Counted from the stretch's first letter, positions 1-8,678 are shown. The stretch is 64,000 nucleotides of DNA from Tepiditoga spiralis (GCF_014701195.1 NZ_AP018712.1:514501-578500), one strand, 5' to 3'. The notes: generated from the letters alone by a model not told the origin. Translations and numbers: made by a program.

Positions 1-1
1 G

Positions 2-145
2 AAAAATAAAAATTATGATGCAATTATAATAGCTTCATTTAGACATTATGAAGAAATATTGAAAAAAGCAAAAAACTTTGGATTAAAAAATATACAAATT
101 TTTAAAATAGACAATGAAGGAAAGGTTTCATTGAAGGAGGCTTAA
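2..145 (+). CDS. 3' end of an unidentified gene (truncated by window start)
   Basis: An open frame runs from the window edge to a TAA at 143-145, giving 48 codons with the usual Lys/Asn/Ile-rich composition. It ends two bases before the WbpE-like ATG, and the GGAGG serving that ATG lies inside its last codons, so the two genes are almost certainly cotranscribed. The tail alternates hydrophobic and charged residues (YDAIIIASFRHYEEILKKA) like a strand-helix unit of an alpha/beta fold. The context suggests a polysaccharide-biosynthesis protein, but the fragment is too short to name. Confidence 0.6.
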   Translation, partial: KNKNYDAIIIASFRHYEEILKKAKNFGLKNIQIFKIDNEGKVSLKEA

Positions 146-147
146 AT

Positions 148-1299
148 ATGAAAGTACCACTTTTTGATATGACAAGGCAGTATGAAAAAATAAGAACTGA
201 AGTTTTAAATACAATTGATGAGATTTTTAAAAGCGGAAAGGTTGTTCTTGGAAAACATGTAAAAAATTTAGAAGAAAATATAGAAAAATATATGAATGTT
301 AAAAATGCAATTGGTGTTGCAAATGGTTCAGATGCACTTGTTATTGCTGTAAAAGCTTTAAATTTAAATCCTGGTGATTATGTAATAACAACACCTTACA
401 CATTTTTTGCAACTGCAAGTTGTATAGTTAGAAATGGATTAACTCCAATCTTTGTGGATATAGAAGAAAAATATTATAACATAGATTTAAATGAAGTAGA
501 AAGAATTTTAAAAACACATCCACAAAAAGAAAAAATAAAGGCAATAATACCTGTTCATTTATTTGGAAAAACAGTTGATATGAAGAAGTTATTAGAACTC
601 AAAGAAAAGTATAATTTAAAAGTAATAGAAGATACTGCACAAGCAATAGGAGCTGTTTGGTACGATGGAGACAAAAAGATATATGCAGGAACTGCAAGTG
701 AGTTTGGAACTATATCATTTTTTCCAACAAAAAATCTTGGTGGATATGGTGATGGTGGAATGATTGTATCAAACAATGACGAACTCTCTCAAAAAGCAAA
801 GTATTTGAGAGTTCACGGAGCATCAAAAAAGTACTATCATGATGAAGTTGGATTTAATTCAAGACTTGATGAAGTACAAGCAGCTATACTTGACATAAAA
901 TTAAAACAGTTAGATGAATACATAGAAAAAAGAATAAATGTAGCAAAAATATACAAAAAGCTATTTACAGAAAATGGACTAAATGAATACATAGAGTATC
1001 CAGAAGTATTTAAAGATAGAACGCACGTTTATCATCAATATGTTATAACTTTAAAGAGTGGAAATAGAGATGAACTATTTAAACATTTAAAAGAAAACGA
1101 AATTGGAACTTCAATATATTATCCAAAAGGACTTCATCTTCAAAAATGTTTTGAAGATCTCGGATATAAAGAAGGAGATTTTCCTATTACAGAAAAAGCG
1201 TGTAAAACAACAATAGCTCTTCCAATATTTCCAGAATTAACAGAAAAAGAGCAAGAACATGTTGTAAAAACAATAAAAAATTATTTTAAGGGGGAATAA
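148..1299 (+). CDS. wbpE: DegT/DnrJ/EryC1/StrS-family sugar aminotransferase, WbpE-like
   Basis: PLP-dependent aminotransferase of nucleotide sugars, 383 aa, the usual family length. Visible family signatures are the cofactor-region stretch ANGSDALVIA, the EDTAQAIGA segment and the Schiff-base lysine in FFPTKNLGGYGDGG, followed by HGASKKYYHDEVGFNSRLDE. In the WbpA-WbpB-WbpE pathway this enzyme transfers an amino group from glutamate to the 3-keto group of UDP-GlcNAc-uronate. The next two genes encode WbpA- and WbpB-like proteins, which supports that substrate over other DegT targets. A GGAGG at 136-140 sits about seven bases before the ATG. Substrate is inferred from neighbours; the family call is firm. 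Confidence 0.88.
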   Translation: MKVPLFDMTRQYEKIRTEVLNTIDEIFKSGKVVLGKHVKNLEENIEKYMNVKNAIGVANGSDALVIAVKALNLNPGDYVITTPYTFFATASCIVRNGLTPIFVDIEEKYYNIDLNEVERILKTHPQKEKIKAIIPVHLFGKTVDMKKLLELKEKYNLKVIEDTAQAIGAVWYDGDKKIYAGTASEFGTISFFPTKNLGGYGDGGMIVSNNDELSQKAKYLRVHGASKKYYHDEVGFNSRLDEVQAAILDIKLKQLDEYIEKRINVAKIYKKLFTENGLNEYIEYPEVFKDRTHVYHQYVITLKSGNRDELFKHLKENEIGTSIYYPKGLHLQKCFEDLGYKEGDFPITEKACKTTIALPIFPELTEKEQEHVVKTIKNYFKGE

Positions 1300-1301
1300 A
1301 A

Positions 1302-2606
1302 GTGGCATTAATAGATAAAATAAATGATAAAACAGCAAAACTTGGAGTAATAGGTCTTGGATATGTTGGACTACCTCTTGCAGTAGAAAAAGCAAAGGCT
1401 GGATACAATGTAATTGGATTTGATGTTCAAGAAAGTAAAGTTAAGATGGTAAATGAAGGTATTAATTATATAGGTGATGTTGTAGACAGTGAATTAAAAG
1501 ATTTAGTAAAAAATGGAAAAATAAAAGCAAGCACAAATTTTGATGAACTTGAAAGTTGTGATGCTGTTATGATATGTGTGCCAACACCACTCGATAAATT
1601 TAAACAACCAGATTTAACTTATGTTGAAGCATCAACAAGAGAAGTTGCAAAGAGAATTCACAAAGAAATGCTCGTTGTTTTAGAAAGTACAACTTATCCT
1701 GGAACAACTGAAGAAGTTATGCAACCAATACTTGAAGAAAGTGGATTAAAAGCAGGAGAAGATTTTTATCTTGCATTCAGTCCAGAAAGAGTGGATCCAG
1801 GAAATATAAGATTTAAAACTAAAAATACTCCTAAAGTAGTAGGAGGTGTATCAGAAGCTTCAACAAAAGTTGCAAAAGCTTTATATGAAAGTATATTAGA
1901 TGCAGAAGTATTCTGTGTTTCTTCACCAAAAGAAGCTGAAATGGCAAAGATACTTGAAAATTCTTTTAGAATAGTAAATATAGCCTTTATAAATGAAATG
2001 GCAATAGTTGCAAAAAAAATGGGAATAAACTTGTGGGAAGTAATAGATGCAGCTGCAACAAAACCATTTGGATTCATGCCATTCTATCCAGGTCCAGGAG
2101 TTGGCGGTCACTGTATACCAATAGATCCATTTTATTTGACTTATAAAGCAAGAGAATACGATTATCATACAAGAATAATTGAGATGTCTGGAGAAATAAA
2201 TGATTATATGCCAGAATACGTTGTAGAAAGAGTAATGGACTTGTTGAATGAAAATAAAAAGTGTATGAATGGCGCAAAGATAGTAATGCTTGGTATAGCA
2301 TATAAAAATGATATAGATGATATGAGAGAATCTCCAGCATTAAAGGTTTTAGAACATCTTGAAAAGAAAAGAGCAGATGTTACAGTAGTTGACCCTTGGG
2401 TAGCTGAATTTAAATGGAATGGAGATACTGTAAAAACAGTTGAATTAACAGAAGAATTATTAAAAAATGCTGATGCAGTAGTTGTAACTACAGGTCACAC
2501 AAATATAGACTACGACTTTGTTGCAAAAAATGCTAAAATAATCTTTGATACAAAAAATATAATGAAAAATGTAAAAGAAAATAGAGAAAAGATAGTTATA
2601 TTATAG
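1302..2606 (+). CDS. wbpA: UDP-N-acetyl-D-glucosamine 6-dehydrogenase (WbpA-like)
   Basis: NAD-dependent nucleotide-sugar dehydrogenase oxidising C6 of UDP-GlcNAc to the uronic acid, 434 aa. The Rossmann motif GLGYVGLPLA lies near residues 18-27, followed by ICVPTPLDKFKQPDL, ESTTYPGTTEE and FSPERVDPGN. The catalytic cysteine is Cys271 in PGPGVGGHCIPIDPFYL. It starts with GTG at 1302 behind GGGGGAA, two bases after the previous stop, so coupling is likely. The VDPGN and GGHCIPIDP wording resembles WbpA/WecC-type enzymes more than UDP-glucose dehydrogenases. It supplies the substrate for the WbpB-like enzyme that follows. Confidence 0.9.
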   Translation: MALIDKINDKTAKLGVIGLGYVGLPLAVEKAKAGYNVIGFDVQESKVKMVNEGINYIGDVVDSELKDLVKNGKIKASTNFDELESCDAVMICVPTPLDKFKQPDLTYVEASTREVAKRIHKEMLVVLESTTYPGTTEEVMQPILEESGLKAGEDFYLAFSPERVDPGNIRFKTKNTPKVVGGVSEASTKVAKALYESILDAEVFCVSSPKEAEMAKILENSFRIVNIAFINEMAIVAKKMGINLWEVIDAAATKPFGFMPFYPGPGVGGHCIPIDPFYLTYKAREYDYHTRIIEMSGEINDYMPEYVVERVMDLLNENKKCMNGAKIVMLGIAYKNDIDDMRESPALKVLEHLEKKRADVTVVDPWVAEFKWNGDTVKTVELTEELLKNADAVVVTTGHTNIDYDFVAKNAKIIFDTKNIMKNVKENREKIVIL

Positions 2607-2616
2607 GGGGAAAAAC

Positions 2617-3684
2617 ATGCTAAGATGGGCAATAATAGGTTGTGGAAGAATAGCAACTAAAAAACATACAGAAGCAATAATAAACAATAAAGAAAATATA
2701 GAGTTAGTAGCTGTTGCAGATATAATAGAAGAAAGAGCAGAAACCCTTGCAAATATAATAAAAGATGCTGGACTAAAAAAACCAGAAATTTATACAGATT
2801 ACAATGAAATATTAAAAAGAAAAGATATAGATGGAGTATCAATAACAACAGAAAGCGGAAAACACTATGAAATAGCAATGAAAGCTATGAACAATGAAAA
2901 ACACGTTTTAACAGAAAAGCCTATGGCACTATCTACAAAACACATGGATGAAATGATAAAACTTTCAAAAGAAAAAAATTTAAAACTGGGAGTATGTTTT
3001 CAAAATAGATTCAATCCTCCCGTACAAGAACTTAGAAAGAAAATTGAAAATGGTGATTTTGGTGAGTTATTTCATGGTCAAATATCTATTAGATGGAATA
3101 GAAATAAAGATTATTATGAACAAGCAAAATGGAGAGGAACATGGGAGATGGATGGAGGAACTCTCATGAATCAATGTACTCATGGAATAGATTTACTAAT
3201 ATGGACCTTTGGTGGAGAAATAGAATCCATAACAGGAAGAATAGAAAACTTCAATCATGATTACAATGAAGCAGAAGATTTTGGAAGTGCAATAGTAAAA
3301 TTTAAAAATGGTGGAGTTGGAATAATAGAAGGAACAGCAAATGTTTATCCAAAAAACTTAAATGAAACTTTATCGGTATTTGGTGAAAAAGGAAGCGTTG
3401 TTATAGGTGGTCTTGCAGTAAACAAAATAGAAACTTGGAAGTTTGAAAATGAAGATGGACATCCTTATCAATCATTGCCAGATCCAGATACTGTATATGG
3501 TGCAGGACACATTCCACTTTACAAAGATTTCATTGAAGCAATCAATGAAAATAGAAAACCATATGTTAGTGGAGAAGATGGGAAAAAAGCAGTTGAAGCT
3601 GTATTAGCAATTTATAAATCATCAAAAACAGGAAAGACTATAAACTTTCCATTTGAATTTTCATCAATAGAAATGAAAAAATAA
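2617..3684 (+). CDS. wbpB: Gfo/Idh/MocA-family oxidoreductase, WbpB-like
   Basis: NAD(P)-dependent sugar oxidoreductase, 355 aa. It begins with the dinucleotide-binding motif GCGRIATKKH, has the family EKPMAL motif near residue 100, and a C-terminal substrate domain with GGTLMNQCTHGIDLLIW carrying the His/Asp pair. In the WbpA-B-E route WbpB oxidises the 3-hydroxyl of UDP-GlcNAc-uronate, setting up the WbpE transamination. It starts 10 bases after wbpA behind GGGGGG and is the last gene of this operon. WbpD (N-acetyltransferase) and WbpI (epimerase) are not in view and could lie upstream. The family is certain; the exact substrate rests on context. Confidence 0.85.
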   Translation: MLRWAIIGCGRIATKKHTEAIINNKENIELVAVADIIEERAETLANIIKDAGLKKPEIYTDYNEILKRKDIDGVSITTESGKHYEIAMKAMNNEKHVLTEKPMALSTKHMDEMIKLSKEKNLKLGVCFQNRFNPPVQELRKKIENGDFGELFHGQISIRWNRNKDYYEQAKWRGTWEMDGGTLMNQCTHGIDLLIWTFGGEIESITGRIENFNHDYNEAEDFGSAIVKFKNGGVGIIEGTANVYPKNLNETLSVFGEKGSVVIGGLAVNKIETWKFENEDGHPYQSLPDPDTVYGAGHIPLYKDFIEAINENRKPYVSGEDGKKAVEAVLAIYKSSKTGKTINFPFEFSSIEMKK

Positions 3685-3708
3685 CAGACGTTGTCTGTTA
3701 TTTTTTTT
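3680..3708 (+). terminator. Intrinsic terminator of the wbp operon
   Basis: A 10-bp perfect stem (AATAACAGAC, loop GTT, GTCTGTTATT) is followed by a run of T. It starts inside the wbpB stop region. An in-frame TTG at 3691 of the next ORF lies within this hairpin, which excludes that codon as its start. Confidence 0.9.
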
Positions 3709-3759
3709 ACTTATATCTATTATAAACTTGTTTATTATTATTCAATTACTCAATTGTGT

Positions 3760-3778
3760 TATAATAAAACAGAGGTGA
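3760..3778 (+). promoter_or_regulatory. -10 box and ribosome binding site of the AAA-ATPase/nuclease gene
   Basis: TATAAT at 3760-3765 is followed by AGAGGTGA at 3771-3778, well placed for the ATG at 3784. No good -35 is seen 16-18 bases upstream. If this is the promoter, the transcript has a very short leader. Confidence 0.5.
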
Positions 3779-3783
3779 TCAAA

Positions 3784-5493
3784 ATGAAAAAAGTACCATA
3801 TGGACTTCAAAATTTTAAAAAAATACGAACTGAAAATTTTTACTATGTAGATAAAACTAAGTATATAGAAATAATTGAAGATATGCCAGAATCATATATA
3901 TTATTTTTAAGGCCAAGAAAGTTTGGTAAAAGTTTGTGGCTCGACACTATGAGTAAGTACTACGATGTTAAGTACTCAGATGAGTTTGATACTATCTTTA
4001 AAGACTTATACATACAAAAACATCCAACACCTAAAAAAAATAGTTATCATATTTTAGAGTTTAATTTTTCTGGATTGAATACAGACAGTAAAGAAGAGTT
4101 GAAGTATGGATTTAAAGATGAAATTTATGAAAAATTAGATACTTTTATATATAAGTACAACTTAAATATTACATTAGACAAAAGTAAAAATGAACCTTCA
4201 GAACTTTTTAGAGAGTTTATAAACAAATATAACAAACTAAACTTAAAAACAAAAATATACTTATTAATAGATGAATACGACCACTTTGCAAATGAACTTT
4301 TGAGTTTTAAACTCGATGAATTTAAAAATATCGTCAGTAAAACAGGTTTTGTTAGAAAGTTTTATGAAGTAATAAAAGAAGGAACACGATCTGTTATAGA
4401 CAGACTATTCATAACAGGAGTAGCACCAATAACCTTAGATAGTTTAACGAGTGGATTCAACATCTCAAAAAACATGTCAACAACTTTAGAATTAAATGAA
4501 ATGATGGGATTCACTGAAAGTGAAGTCAAAGATATTCTGAAAGAATATCAAATAAATGATGATATTTTACAAGATATGAAGTTTAGCTACAATGGATACA
4601 TGTTCAATAAACATGCAAAAAAAAAGGTTTATAACAGTGATATGGTCTTATACTTCATCTCTGAATACAACAGAGAAAAGAGAAAACCAGAAGATATAAT
4701 AGATATGAATATAGCAAGTGACTATAAAAAAATACAAAATTTATTTAAACTTGGTGAAATCGTTGGAATAAATACAGAAAAAAATAGCCATGAAGTTGTA
4801 AATGAACTTTTGAATGAAATACTATTAAACTCAAAAACAGAAATAGAAGTATTAACACAAGCCTTTAACATGGAAAGAAAACTCGATATAAAAGATATAA
4901 AAACCTTACTCTTTTATTTAGGATTTTTAACCTTTGAAAAAGAAAACTTTTATACATACTTAAAGATACCAAACTATTCAATGAAAAAGTTATATTCAGA
5001 GTACTTTGTAGAATCAATAGAAGATAGAGCAAAGAGTTATATAAATACAGAAAAGTTAGAACTTGCAGTAAAAAGGATAGTAATAGATGGAAACATAAAC
5101 CCATTTGCAAATGAAATAGAAAATGTATTGAAAAAACTATCAGACAGAGACTTTCAAAGCTTTAGTGAAAAACATATAAAGATGCTACTGTTTAGTTATT
5201 TAATCTTAACCCCCTGGGCATACGTTAAAAGCGAGTATCCAGTAGAAAGTGGATACATAGATTTAGCAATGTTTAAAAGATACGAAGAAGTACCCTACAA
5301 TGCAATAATAGAATTAAAATACATAAAAAAGAAAGACTATACAGAAAAAATATATCAAGAAAAGATAAAAGAAGCAGTAAATCAAATAAAGAGATATGAA
5401 AAAACCATAAACAAAGAGTTCAATGGGCCATTAAAAAAAGTAGTGATGGTCTTTGTTGGAAGAGAATTAAAGTATCTTGATGAAGTTGAATAA
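3784..5493 (+). CDS. AAA-ATPase-like protein with C-terminal PD-(D/E)XK nuclease domain (pfam09820/DUF1703 type)
   Basis: 569 aa when started at ATG 3784, which has AGAGGTGA upstream; longer in-frame starts lie in the previous terminator. The N-terminus MKKVPYGLQNFKKIRTENFYYVDKT and FLRPRKFGKSL (Walker-A-like) are the hallmark of this family. LLIDEYDHFAN is the Walker-B-like segment. The C-terminus carries a nuclease-type acid pattern, YIDLAMF then AIIELKYIKK. The family is common and multicopy in many anaerobes and its function is unknown. It is clearly diverged from the three near-identical paralogs at 41.5-47.6 kb, so it is not a recent copy of them. It stands alone between a terminator and fabG. 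Confidence 0.82.
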   Translation: MKKVPYGLQNFKKIRTENFYYVDKTKYIEIIEDMPESYILFLRPRKFGKSLWLDTMSKYYDVKYSDEFDTIFKDLYIQKHPTPKKNSYHILEFNFSGLNTDSKEELKYGFKDEIYEKLDTFIYKYNLNITLDKSKNEPSELFREFINKYNKLNLKTKIYLLIDEYDHFANELLSFKLDEFKNIVSKTGFVRKFYEVIKEGTRSVIDRLFITGVAPITLDSLTSGFNISKNMSTTLELNEMMGFTESEVKDILKEYQINDDILQDMKFSYNGYMFNKHAKKKVYNSDMVLYFISEYNREKRKPEDIIDMNIASDYKKIQNLFKLGEIVGINTEKNSHEVVNELLNEILLNSKTEIEVLTQAFNMERKLDIKDIKTLLFYLGFLTFEKENFYTYLKIPNYSMKKLYSEYFVESIEDRAKSYINTEKLELAVKRIVIDGNINPFANEIENVLKKLSDRDFQSFSEKHIKMLLFSYLILTPWAYVKSEYPVESGYIDLAMFKRYEEVPYNAIIELKYIKKKDYTEKIYQEKIKEAVNQIKRYEKTINKEFNGPLKKVVMVFVGRELKYLDEVE

Positions 5494-5497
5494 ATAA

Positions 5498-5550
5498 CTC
5501 CTTATTATGGCACAATGTTGCTTTATACAATATAGTAAAAAAATAAGGAG
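5498..5550 (+). promoter_or_regulatory. Inverted repeat that can mask the fabG ribosome binding site
   Basis: CTCCTTATT at 5498-5506 is a perfect complement of AATAAGGAG at 5542-5550, which contains the fabG Shine-Dalgarno sequence. If the transcript begins upstream of 5498, the two arms could pair across a 35-base loop and block ribosome entry. The loop contains TATACA and TATAGT, so a promoter inside it would remove the upstream arm. Confidence 0.4.
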
Positions 5551-5559
5551 GCTAATAAT

Positions 5560-6294
5560 ATGAAATTAAATGAAAAAATAGCAATTATAACTGGTGCATC
5601 AAGAGGTATAGGTTACGAAATAGCCAAAAAATTTGTAGAAAATGGTGCAAAAGTAATAGCTTTTGATGTTAATGAAGAAGGATTAAAGCAAGCAAAAAAC
5701 ACTTTAAATAATTACTATCCATATGTTGTTGATGTTACTGATTCTAAAAAAATAGATGAAACAGTAAAAAAAATTAACTCTGAATTTGGAAAAATAGATA
5801 TATTAGTAAATAATGCCGGTGTAACTAAAGATACACTTCTTGTAATGATGAAAGAAGAAAACTTTGACTTTGTAGTCAATATAAACTTAAAAGGTGTTTT
5901 TTTAGTTACTAAATCTGTGGCAAAAGTTATGAGAAAACAAAAATCAGGAAATATAATAAATATTTCAAGTATAGTTGGAATTGAAGGAAACATAGGACAA
6001 ACTAACTATGCTGCAACTAAAGCAGGGGTTATTGGAATGACAAAAACATGGGCAAAAGAAATGACTATGCGAGGTGAAAATGTTAGAGTTAATGCAATTG
6101 CTCCTGGATTCATACAAACTGCTATGACAGATAAATTAAAAGATGAAATGAAAGAAGCAGCAATAAATAGAATGTGTATAAAAAGACTTGGAACAGCAGA
6201 AGATATATCAAAAACAGCATTATTTTTAGCTTCTGATGATTCAGCTTATATAACAGGTCAAGTAATTAGAGTTGATGGTGGAATAACTTTATAA
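5560..6294 (+). CDS. fabG: Short-chain dehydrogenase/reductase, 3-oxoacyl-ACP reductase (FabG)-like
   Basis: 244-aa classical SDR. It has the NADP-binding TGASRGIGYEIA motif near residues 12-23, DVTDSKK, the NNAGVTKDTL motif, catalytic Ser in NISSIVGIEGNIGQ and Tyr/Lys in NYAATKAGVIG. The C-terminus YITGQVIRVDGGITL is typical of FabG. Length and motifs fit beta-ketoacyl-ACP reductase of type II fatty acid synthesis. No other fab genes lie nearby, so a different SDR substrate remains possible. The Shine-Dalgarno AAGGAGG lies at 5545-5551, nine bases from the ATG, and may be sequestered as described above. Confidence 0.8.
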   Translation: MKLNEKIAIITGASRGIGYEIAKKFVENGAKVIAFDVNEEGLKQAKNTLNNYYPYVVDVTDSKKIDETVKKINSEFGKIDILVNNAGVTKDTLLVMMKEENFDFVVNINLKGVFLVTKSVAKVMRKQKSGNIINISSIVGIEGNIGQTNYAATKAGVIGMTKTWAKEMTMRGENVRVNAIAPGFIQTAMTDKLKDEMKEAAINRMCIKRLGTAEDISKTALFLASDDSAYITGQVIRVDGGITL

Positions 6295-6300
6295 TTTTTA

Positions 6301-6309
6301 TGGTATAAT
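6301..6309 (+). promoter_or_regulatory. Extended -10 promoter element of cheX
   Basis: TGGTATAAT is a TGn extended -10, 31 bases before the cheX ATG and just after the fabG stop. An extended -10 can work without a good -35, and none is visible here. Confidence 0.5.
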
Positions 6310-6340
6310 TTTTACGTGAGAGAAAGAGGAGGTAAAAATT

Positions 6341-6805
6341 ATGGTAGACATAAAAATTGTAAATGCTGTTTTATCATCTTTAACTGCAACTTTTAAAGCA
6401 GCAGCAAAAAGTGTTGTTAAACTTCAAAAACCTGAATTAGTAAAAGATATTGGAGAAACAAGAGCAATAGTATCTACAATTGGTTTTAATGGCGTTCTTG
6501 AAGGAAATGTTATTTATACACTTTCAGAAGATACAGCAAAAGGCATTGTTGGTAATATGATGGGTGGAATGATGGAAATCACAGAAATAGATGAACTTGC
6601 TTTGAGTGCCATTGGTGAGCTTGGAAATATGATTTCAGGTGCAATAGCAATTTCTCTTGAAAAAATTGGCTATCCAATAAATATAACTCCACCTTCTGTT
6701 GTACGTGGTGCTGATATGACAGTTAGTGTTAATGGAAGTATTTTAAAGTTTTCTGGTTTCATTGAAGAAACAAAAGAAATAGATGTTTATATGGTTATAA
6801 AATAA
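6341..6805 (+). CDS. cheX: CheX, CheY-phosphate phosphatase
   Basis: 154 aa, the full family length. CheX dephosphorylates CheY-P to terminate the chemotactic signal. The conserved helix with catalytic Glu and Asn is seen as LALSAIGELGNMISGAIA (E..N in GELGNMISG). The surrounding alpha/beta/alpha pattern with GVLEGNVIYTLSEDTA also fits the CheC/CheX/FliY superfamily. Only one E..N helix is present, as expected for CheX rather than CheC. It forms a single-gene unit between an extended -10 and a strong terminator. The chemotaxis receptor at 28.7-30.4 kb is the only other chemotaxis gene in the window. Confidence 0.88.
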   Translation: MVDIKIVNAVLSSLTATFKAAAKSVVKLQKPELVKDIGETRAIVSTIGFNGVLEGNVIYTLSEDTAKGIVGNMMGGMMEITEIDELALSAIGELGNMISGAIAISLEKIGYPINITPPSVVRGADMTVSVNGSILKFSGFIEETKEIDVYMVIK

Positions 6806-6810
6806 TAATA

Positions 6811-6844
6811 AACTACTACATTTTTTATATGTAGTAGTTTTTTT
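6811..6844 (+). terminator. Intrinsic terminator after cheX
   Basis: AACTACTACA, a nine-base T-rich loop, then TGTAGTAGTT and TTTTT form a 10-bp perfect stem with a T tract. It lies between convergent genes and may also stop the minus-strand methyltransferase. Confidence 0.85.
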
Positions 6845-6845
6845 A

Positions 6846-7511
6846 TTAAATAGTAAAACTACTTTTAAAGTATAATAATGCTCCATTTTCATAATTATAA
6901 GATTTAAAATTAAATCCATTTTTTTCAAAAATTGATTCCAACTTTTTTTCAGAATATAAAGTACCATTAATTTTACTATTTCGATAATTTTTTTCTGGTA
7001 CAGGAACAACACCTATAAATACACCTTTATCTTTCAAAACTCTTTTAATTTCTGTTAAGACTTTATCTAAGTCATTAAAAAAATTTATAGCCAAATTACA
7101 CAAACACACATCAAATTTATCATCTTCAAAAGGTAATTCTGAAGCATTTGCAAGATACAGTTCAAAATTTTGAAAACCATTTACATTTAAATTTTTAATA
7201 GCATTTTTTAATAATCCTTTACTAATATCTATACCATAATAAAAATTTGATTTATTTAAAAACTTAGATATAGAAGCATTTCCACATGCCAAATCTAAAA
7301 TAATAAAATTATCAAATTTTTTAAGTTCAGAGTTAAAAAAATCATAATGTTTTTCAAGAGAACTACCAAATTTTTTAGGAAACACTGATTTTTTCATTAT
7401 ATTATCATAAAAAAAAGAAAAAAGATCTCCAAGCCACGGTTTGTATTTTAACAACTTGTTAGATTTATAAATATAATTAATATTACCTTTCTTAACAACT
7501 TCAAAATTCAT
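6846..7511 (-). CDS. Class I SAM-dependent methyltransferase
   Basis: 221 aa. Motif I is visible as IILDLACGNASISKFL near residue 70, the acidic end of strand beta2 as YYGIDISKG, motif II as ANASELPFEDDKFDVCLCNLAINF, and motif III as EIKRVLKDKGVFIGVVP. This is the Methyltransf_11/25 type of UbiE- and ubiquinone-like methylases; small molecules are the usual substrates. The first 55 residues, rich in aromatics, are not part of the core fold. The ATG has AGGGAGTGAG upstream. It is a lone gene convergent with cheX, and the context gives no clue to the substrate. Confidence 0.75.
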   Translation of the reverse strand: MNFEVVKKGNINYIYKSNKLLKYKPWLGDLFSFFYDNIMKKSVFPKKFGSSLEKHYDFFNSELKKFDNFIILDLACGNASISKFLNKSNFYYGIDISKGLLKNAIKNLNVNGFQNFELYLANASELPFEDDKFDVCLCNLAINFFNDLDKVLTEIKRVLKDKGVFIGVVPVPEKNYRNSKINGTLYSEKKLESIFEKNGFNFKSYNYENGALLYFKSSFTI

Positions 7512-7742
7512 AATCTCACTCCCTATTTTTTTAAATAAGCTATGGAATTACATATAATTTCACGTTTCACCTTCAAGAGTGTATCTTTTCTAATTCAAAT
7601 TGTACTCTTCGGGCTATCTCGTGTCAAGATACATGCAAATACAAAAACTGAGTTTGTATGTTTATTATTAAATTTTGAAAAAACACAAAAAAGTGATAAA
7701 ATATTAAACTATACACATTATTTTTTATGGGAGGTTATCTTA
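7512..7742 (+). promoter_or_regulatory. Intergenic region with inverted repeats and the pit promoter
   Basis: The region holds a likely promoter for pit: TTGAAA at 7675-7680, a 16-base spacer, TAAAAT at 7697-7702. Upstream, 7560-7640 is less AT-rich than its surroundings and contains two overlapping inverted repeats: AAGAGT 7575-7580 with ACTCTT 7604-7609, and TGTATCTT 7580-7587 with AAGATACA 7626-7633. These could be mutually exclusive stems, an operator or a decayed element. No coding gene is supported here. Confidence 0.5.
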
Positions 7743-8678
7743 GTGATTTATTTTTTAATTCCAGCTATATTTTTGGGTTGGTCTTTAGGTTCAAATGATG
7801 CAGCAAATCTTTTTGGTCCACCAGTTTCAAGTGGTATAATTAAGTATAAACATGCTATAATTATAGCTTCAATATTTGTAGTTCTAGGAGCAATAATTGG
7901 TGGAGCTGCAGGTCTTAAAACCATTGGTGGACTTACTGATATAAATCTTAGAGAATCATCTATATCATTATTTGGTGCTGCATTAACAGTTACTTTTATG
8001 ACTTTTTTAGGATTACCAGTTTCAACTTCTCAAGCAGTTGTTGGTTCTTTAGTTGGTGTTGGAATGCTTAGAGGATCTGTTGATTTGAGTAAATTAATAA
8101 AAGTTGTAATATCTTGGGTTGGTACGCCGATTGGTGCTTTAATAATTGCATTTTTTGCTTATAAAATTGTTTCATATTTTTTTAGACAATTTTTAAGTGT
8201 ACAAAAACAAGATATCTTCATAATAGTTGGTACTTGGGCTGTTGGAATATATGGATCATATTCACTTGGTGCAAATAATGTTGCAAACGTAACTGGAGCA
8301 CTAGTTGGAAGAAATGAATTATTTACAATTCCATTAATGGCTACTATTGGTGGTCTTTCAATAGCTTTTGGTATACTAACTTTTAGCAAAAGAGTTATGA
8401 TGACTGTTGGAAAAGGAATCATAGAACTAGATCACTTTTCTTCAATGATTACAATTTTTGCTGCATCAGCAACAGTTTGGATTTATTCATTAATAGGTGT
8501 CCCTGTAAGTAGTTCACAATCAATAGTTGGTGCTATTATAGGTATAGGCTTTGCAACTGGTACAAAGACAGTCGATAAAAAAGCAATATTTAAAATTGTA
8601 TCTGGCTGGGTTTCAACGCCAGTTCTTTCAGGTATAATATCAGTGATAGTAACATTAATTATGGAGGTGATTTTATGA
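7743..8678 (+). CDS. pit: PiT-family inorganic phosphate transporter
   Basis: 311 aa from GTG 7743, which has GGGAGG at 7729-7734; upstream in-frame codons lie in the promoter region and lack family similarity. Low-affinity phosphate symporter of the inner membrane. The twofold repeat signature of the PiT family is seen as GWSLGSNDAANLFGP near the N-terminus and SYSLGANNVANVTGAL in the middle. About ten hydrophobic segments are present, with duplicated GLPVSTSQAVVG and GVPVSSSQSIVG loops. Its stop overlaps the ATG of the DUF47 gene (ATGA), the standard pit-DUF47 pair. Confidence 0.9.
   Translation: MIYFLIPAIFLGWSLGSNDAANLFGPPVSSGIIKYKHAIIIASIFVVLGAIIGGAAGLKTIGGLTDINLRESSISLFGAALTVTFMTFLGLPVSTSQAVVGSLVGVGMLRGSVDLSKLIKVVISWVGTPIGALIIAFFAYKIVSYFFRQFLSVQKQDIFIIVGTWAVGIYGSYSLGANNVANVTGALVGRNELFTIPLMATIGGLSIAFGILTFSKRVMMTVGKGIIELDHFSSMITIFAASATVWIYSLIGVPVSSSQSIVGAIIGIGFATGTKTVDKKAIFKIVSGWVSTPVLSGIISVIVTLIMEVIL

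Noticed and set aside
3691-3783. N-terminal extension of the nuclease at 3.8 kb
   Set aside because: The extension starts at a TTG inside the wbp terminator and runs over the -10 box; ATG 3784 has the ribosome site and the family N-terminus.
5508-5525. Sigma-54-like promoter TGGCAC...TTGC upstream of fabG
   Set aside because: The GG-to-GC spacing is nine bases instead of the required ten, and Thermotogota generally lack sigma-54.
7542-7742. 67-residue N-terminal extension of the phosphate transporter
   Set aside because: It spans the promoter and inverted repeats, and GTG 7743 has a strong ribosome site and starts the first membrane segment.
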